A stretch of DNA of 24,921 nucleotides from UBA11612 sp963976395 (GTDB lineage Bacteria > Pseudomonadota > Alphaproteobacteria > Rhodospirillales > Rhodospirillaceae). The stretch is taken from assembly GCA_963976395.1 (NCBI GenBank), contig CAXBLG010000047.1:1-24921 (forward strand), read 5' to 3'. The translations under genes were made by a program, and so were the position numbers. The stretch's first letter is position 1, and the number at the start of each line of letters is the position of its first letter. Positions 23,290 to 24,921 of the stretch are shown here, one piece after another. A model generated the notes under the pieces. It had not been told where the DNA came from, made no database searches, and saw only the letters and a program-made list of their open reading frames with translations.

Positions 23290-23517
23290 TTATGTCGATG
23301 ACTTTTCAGGGGGCAGCTCTTCAGGACAAACGGCCTGAGCCACGCGCCGCGCCTGCGTCAAATCCTCATCGGCCACCATAAGACGGCGCGGCGTCACGCC
23401 GACATATGTATCCGCCCAAGCGCCGTCAAATTCAAACACCTGAATTTGCACGTCTGCGAGGGCAGCCTTCAGGGCAGATATCAGTGCCGGATTTTCCGAG
23501 CGCAGCAATTCGATCAT
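23290..23517 (-). CDS. DUF2007 domain protein
   Basis: A 75-aa protein of the DUF2007 family, annotated elsewhere as putative signal-transducing protein, with no proven function. It begins MIELLRSENPALISALKAAL, with the family's pattern of a short strand, a helix and a later hydrophobic strand (VQIQVFEF), and ends in a flexible PPEKSST tail. ATG 23517 is chosen because AAGGAT lies 7 nt upstream; the open frame to 23559 adds 14 residues not fitting the family. First gene of the minus-strand series leading through the methyltransferase and peptidase to glyQS. A minus-strand TATAAT at 23578-23573 may be its -10, but no matching -35 is seen. Confidence 0.8.
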   Translation of the reverse strand: MIELLRSENPALISALKAALADVQIQVFEFDGAWADTYVGVTPRRLMVADEDLTQARRVAQAVCPEELPPEKSST

Positions 23518-23651
23518 AGAACCATCCTTTTTCGCCTGCCTGATCCACGGGACTATCATCTTGGCCGATCAGATTATATTTGGCCCAGGGTGCCGCTCCC
23601 GCATACAATTGGCAAGGAATGGAGGGCCACCCCGGTGTTTTACCGGCCACC

Positions 23652-23680
23652 TTGCCACCTTTGGCCTTCCCCCGTATTTT
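23652..23680 (+). promoter_or_regulatory. Candidate sigma-70 promoter for polyprenyl synthase gene
   Basis: TTGCCA at 23652-23657 and TATTTT at 23675-23680 are separated by an ideal 17 bp. Transcription would start near 23687, about 60 nt before the TTG start codon. Its position inside the longer open frame supports the downstream start. Confidence 0.45.
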
Positions 23681-23748
23681 GCGCCGCTCTAGACCACCTG
23701 CGCGACGCCTCACGAGCAGCACGACCCGAACCAAAAGGAACCAGCCCC

Positions 23749-24768
23749 TTGGCCACCGTCGTTAATCTGGACACCAGCCGCCGCGCCAAAACCAAAGCCC
23801 TTGATGCTCTGGTTGCGCTGGTGGATGAAGACCTGAAGGCGGTGAATCGCACCATCGTCGAGCGCATGCATAGCCCGGTGGCGCTGATCCCCCAGCTGGC
23901 CGGACACATTGTCGCCGCTGGCGGCAAGCGCCTGCGCCCGATGCTGACCCTCGCCGCGGCCCGGTTGTGCGGCTATCCCGGCGAACGGCACATTAAACTG
24001 TCCACTTGCGTTGAATTTATTCACACCGCGACCTTGCTGCACGACGACGTGGTGGACGAAAGCGAATTGCGCCGCGGGCAATCCAGCGCCAACGCGATCT
24101 GGGGCAACCAGTCCAGCGTGCTGGTCGGCGACTTCCTCTTCAGCCGGGCGTTTGAGCTGATGGTGGAAGACGGCTCCTTAAAGGTGCTGAAAATTCTTTC
24201 GCGCGCCTCTTCGGTGATCGCCGAGGGTGAAGTCCACCAGTTACTGACTACCAACGACACTGAAACCAGCGAGGCTCAGTACTTGGAAGTTATCCAGTCC
24301 AAGACCGCCGAGCTGTTTGCTGCCGCCGCCCGTATCGGCGCGGTTGTGGCCGAACGGCCGGATGTCGAGGAGGAGGCCTTGCGCGTGTACGGCCTCAACC
24401 TTGGGATCGCCTTCCAGCTTATTGACGATGTTTTGGATTATTCCGCCCGTCAGCATGAGCTTGGCAAAACAATTGGCGATGATTTCCGCGAGGGCAAAAT
24501 CACCTTGCCCGTCATTCTTGCATTCCGCCGGGGCAGCGACGAGGAACGTGCGTTCTGGAACCGCACCTTACAGGATCTTGAGCAAACCGACGCCGATCTG
24601 GGCCGGGCGATGGAACTGATGAAAAACCACGGCAGCGTCGCGGACACCATAAACCGCGCCAAACACTACGGCGCCGTAGCCCGGGACGCCCTCGGGCTCT
24701 TCCCCGAAAGCGAAATCAAGACTGCCCTTTTGGATATTATCGACTTCTGCATAGAACGGGCCCACTAA
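23749..24768 (+). CDS. ispB: Long-chain polyprenyl diphosphate synthase (octa/decaprenyl)
   Basis: Trans-prenyltransferase of 339 aa that extends farnesyl diphosphate with isopentenyl diphosphate to make the ubiquinone side chain. Seen: GGKRLRPMLTLAAA (59-72), first Asp-rich motif DDVVD (99-103) and second DDVLD (226-230). The residue five before the first motif is Ala94, a small residue consistent with a long-chain product; exact length is not readable. The start is TTG 23749, with AAGGA 9 nt upstream, and it matches the usual N terminus (VVNLDTSRR...LDALVALVDEDL). The open frame reaching back to 23446 is antisense to DUF2007 and holds the likely promoter. Single gene, followed by a GC hairpin and tRNA-Pro. 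Confidence 0.92.
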   Translation: MATVVNLDTSRRAKTKALDALVALVDEDLKAVNRTIVERMHSPVALIPQLAGHIVAAGGKRLRPMLTLAAARLCGYPGERHIKLSTCVEFIHTATLLHDDVVDESELRRGQSSANAIWGNQSSVLVGDFLFSRAFELMVEDGSLKVLKILSRASSVIAEGEVHQLLTTNDTETSEAQYLEVIQSKTAELFAAAARIGAVVAERPDVEEEALRVYGLNLGIAFQLIDDVLDYSARQHELGKTIGDDFREGKITLPVILAFRRGSDEERAFWNRTLQDLEQTDADLGRAMELMKNHGSVADTINRAKHYGAVARDALGLFPESEIKTALLDIIDFCIERAH

Positions 24769-24801
24769 GCCCCTGGCGGCCAAGGATTTCCACCGGGTTT
24801 C

Positions 24802-24817
24802 GGGGCGCTTGCGCCCC
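24802..24817 (+). terminator. GC-rich hairpin after polyprenyl synthase gene
   Basis: GGGGCGC at 24802-24808 and GCGCCCC at 24811-24817 form a very stable short hairpin, best drawn as a 6-bp stem with a CTTG loop, 33 nt after the stop codon. No T-run follows, so intrinsic termination is uncertain. It precedes the tRNA gene. Confidence 0.35.
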
Positions 24818-24866
24818 CCGCCCCCATACGGCTATAAGCACGCCTTCCAGGGATTACTGCTACTGC

Positions 24867-24921
24867 CGGAGTGTAGCTCAGCCTGGTAGAGCACTGCCTT
24901 CGGGAGGCAGGGGCCGGAGGT
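24867..24921 (+). tRNA. tRNA-Pro(CGG), 3' end beyond window
   Basis: The acceptor 5' strand CGGAGTG is at 24867-24873 and the D arm GCTC/GAGC at 24876-24892. The anticodon stem CTGCC/GGCAG is at 24894-24898 and 24906-24910. The seven-base loop TTCGGGA puts CGG at positions 34-36, reading the proline codon CCG. The variable loop and first bases of the T arm are present; the T loop and acceptor 3' strand are cut off. The 5' part fits bacterial tRNA-Pro fully. Confidence 0.93.

Noticed and set aside
23446..23748. 303-bp upstream extension of the polyprenyl synthase frame
   Set aside because: It is antisense to DUF2007, has no family similarity, and contains the probable promoter; TTG 23749 has a ribosome site and matches the family N terminus.
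1..24921. CRISPR arrays, insertion sequences, prophage or toxin-antitoxin genes
   Set aside because: No regularly spaced repeats, transposase, integrase or phage structural genes were seen. The only Cro/YdaS-like domain is the one fused to PPDK, with no toxin beside it.

Overview
The window looks like chromosomal DNA of an alphaproteobacterium, probably a free-living member near Rhodospirillales. This is inferred from the families and their order: long-chain polyprenyl synthase / DUF2007 / tRNA1-type methyltransferase / S49 peptidase / glyQ / glyS / ppdK. Moderate-to-high GC content, separate GlyRS alpha and beta subunits, and glutathione-dependent formaldehyde oxidation also fit. I could not run a taxonomic search.

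Layout. 1-2296: a possible gene tail, a membrane-anchored Bax-like glucosaminidase (-) and a divergent secreted polysaccharide deacetylase (+), both envelope enzymes. 2285-4243: a two-gene formaldehyde detoxification operon (-), fghA and adhC. 4387-5765: a BKACE-family keto acid cleavage enzyme and a two-CBS-domain protein (+); the latter has a near-consensus FNR/FixK-type box upstream. 5825-7021: a flavodoxin-fold reductase (-) and a tiny acidic lipoprotein (+). 7073-13382: a compact minus-strand block of glycosyltransferase, GT9 heptosyltransferase-like protein, GT4 glycosyltransferase, AsnB-type amidotransferase and dihydroorotase-like amidohydrolase, likely an envelope polysaccharide operon with a pyrimidine-type enzyme at its end. 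13491-14408: divergent ygfZ (+). 14606-18048: ppdK and a MOSC protein (-). 18195-23517: a housekeeping series (-) of DUF2007 protein, tRNA1-type methyltransferase, S49 peptidase, small zinc-ribbon membrane protein, glyQ and glyS. 23749-24768: polyprenyl diphosphate synthase (+), then a tRNA-Pro(CGG) cut by the window end.

The most unusual object is the pyruvate phosphate dikinase gene. Its protein carries a complete Cro/YdaS-like helix-turn-helix domain in frame at the N terminus. Directly upstream lie four copies of a 9-bp sequence, two of them forming a perfect inverted repeat near the ribosome binding site. Together these suggest a metabolic enzyme that represses its own gene: a fused DNA-binding dikinase with its own operator. 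Secondary points of interest are a lysine-rich tail on GlyQ, a dihydroorotase homologue lacking one metal-binding histidine, and the FNR-type box before the CBS protein.

No insertion sequence, CRISPR array or prophage was seen. No gap between genes exceeds 300 bases. Many longer open frames were trimmed to starts supported by Shine-Dalgarno sites and family alignment, including several TTG and GTG starts.
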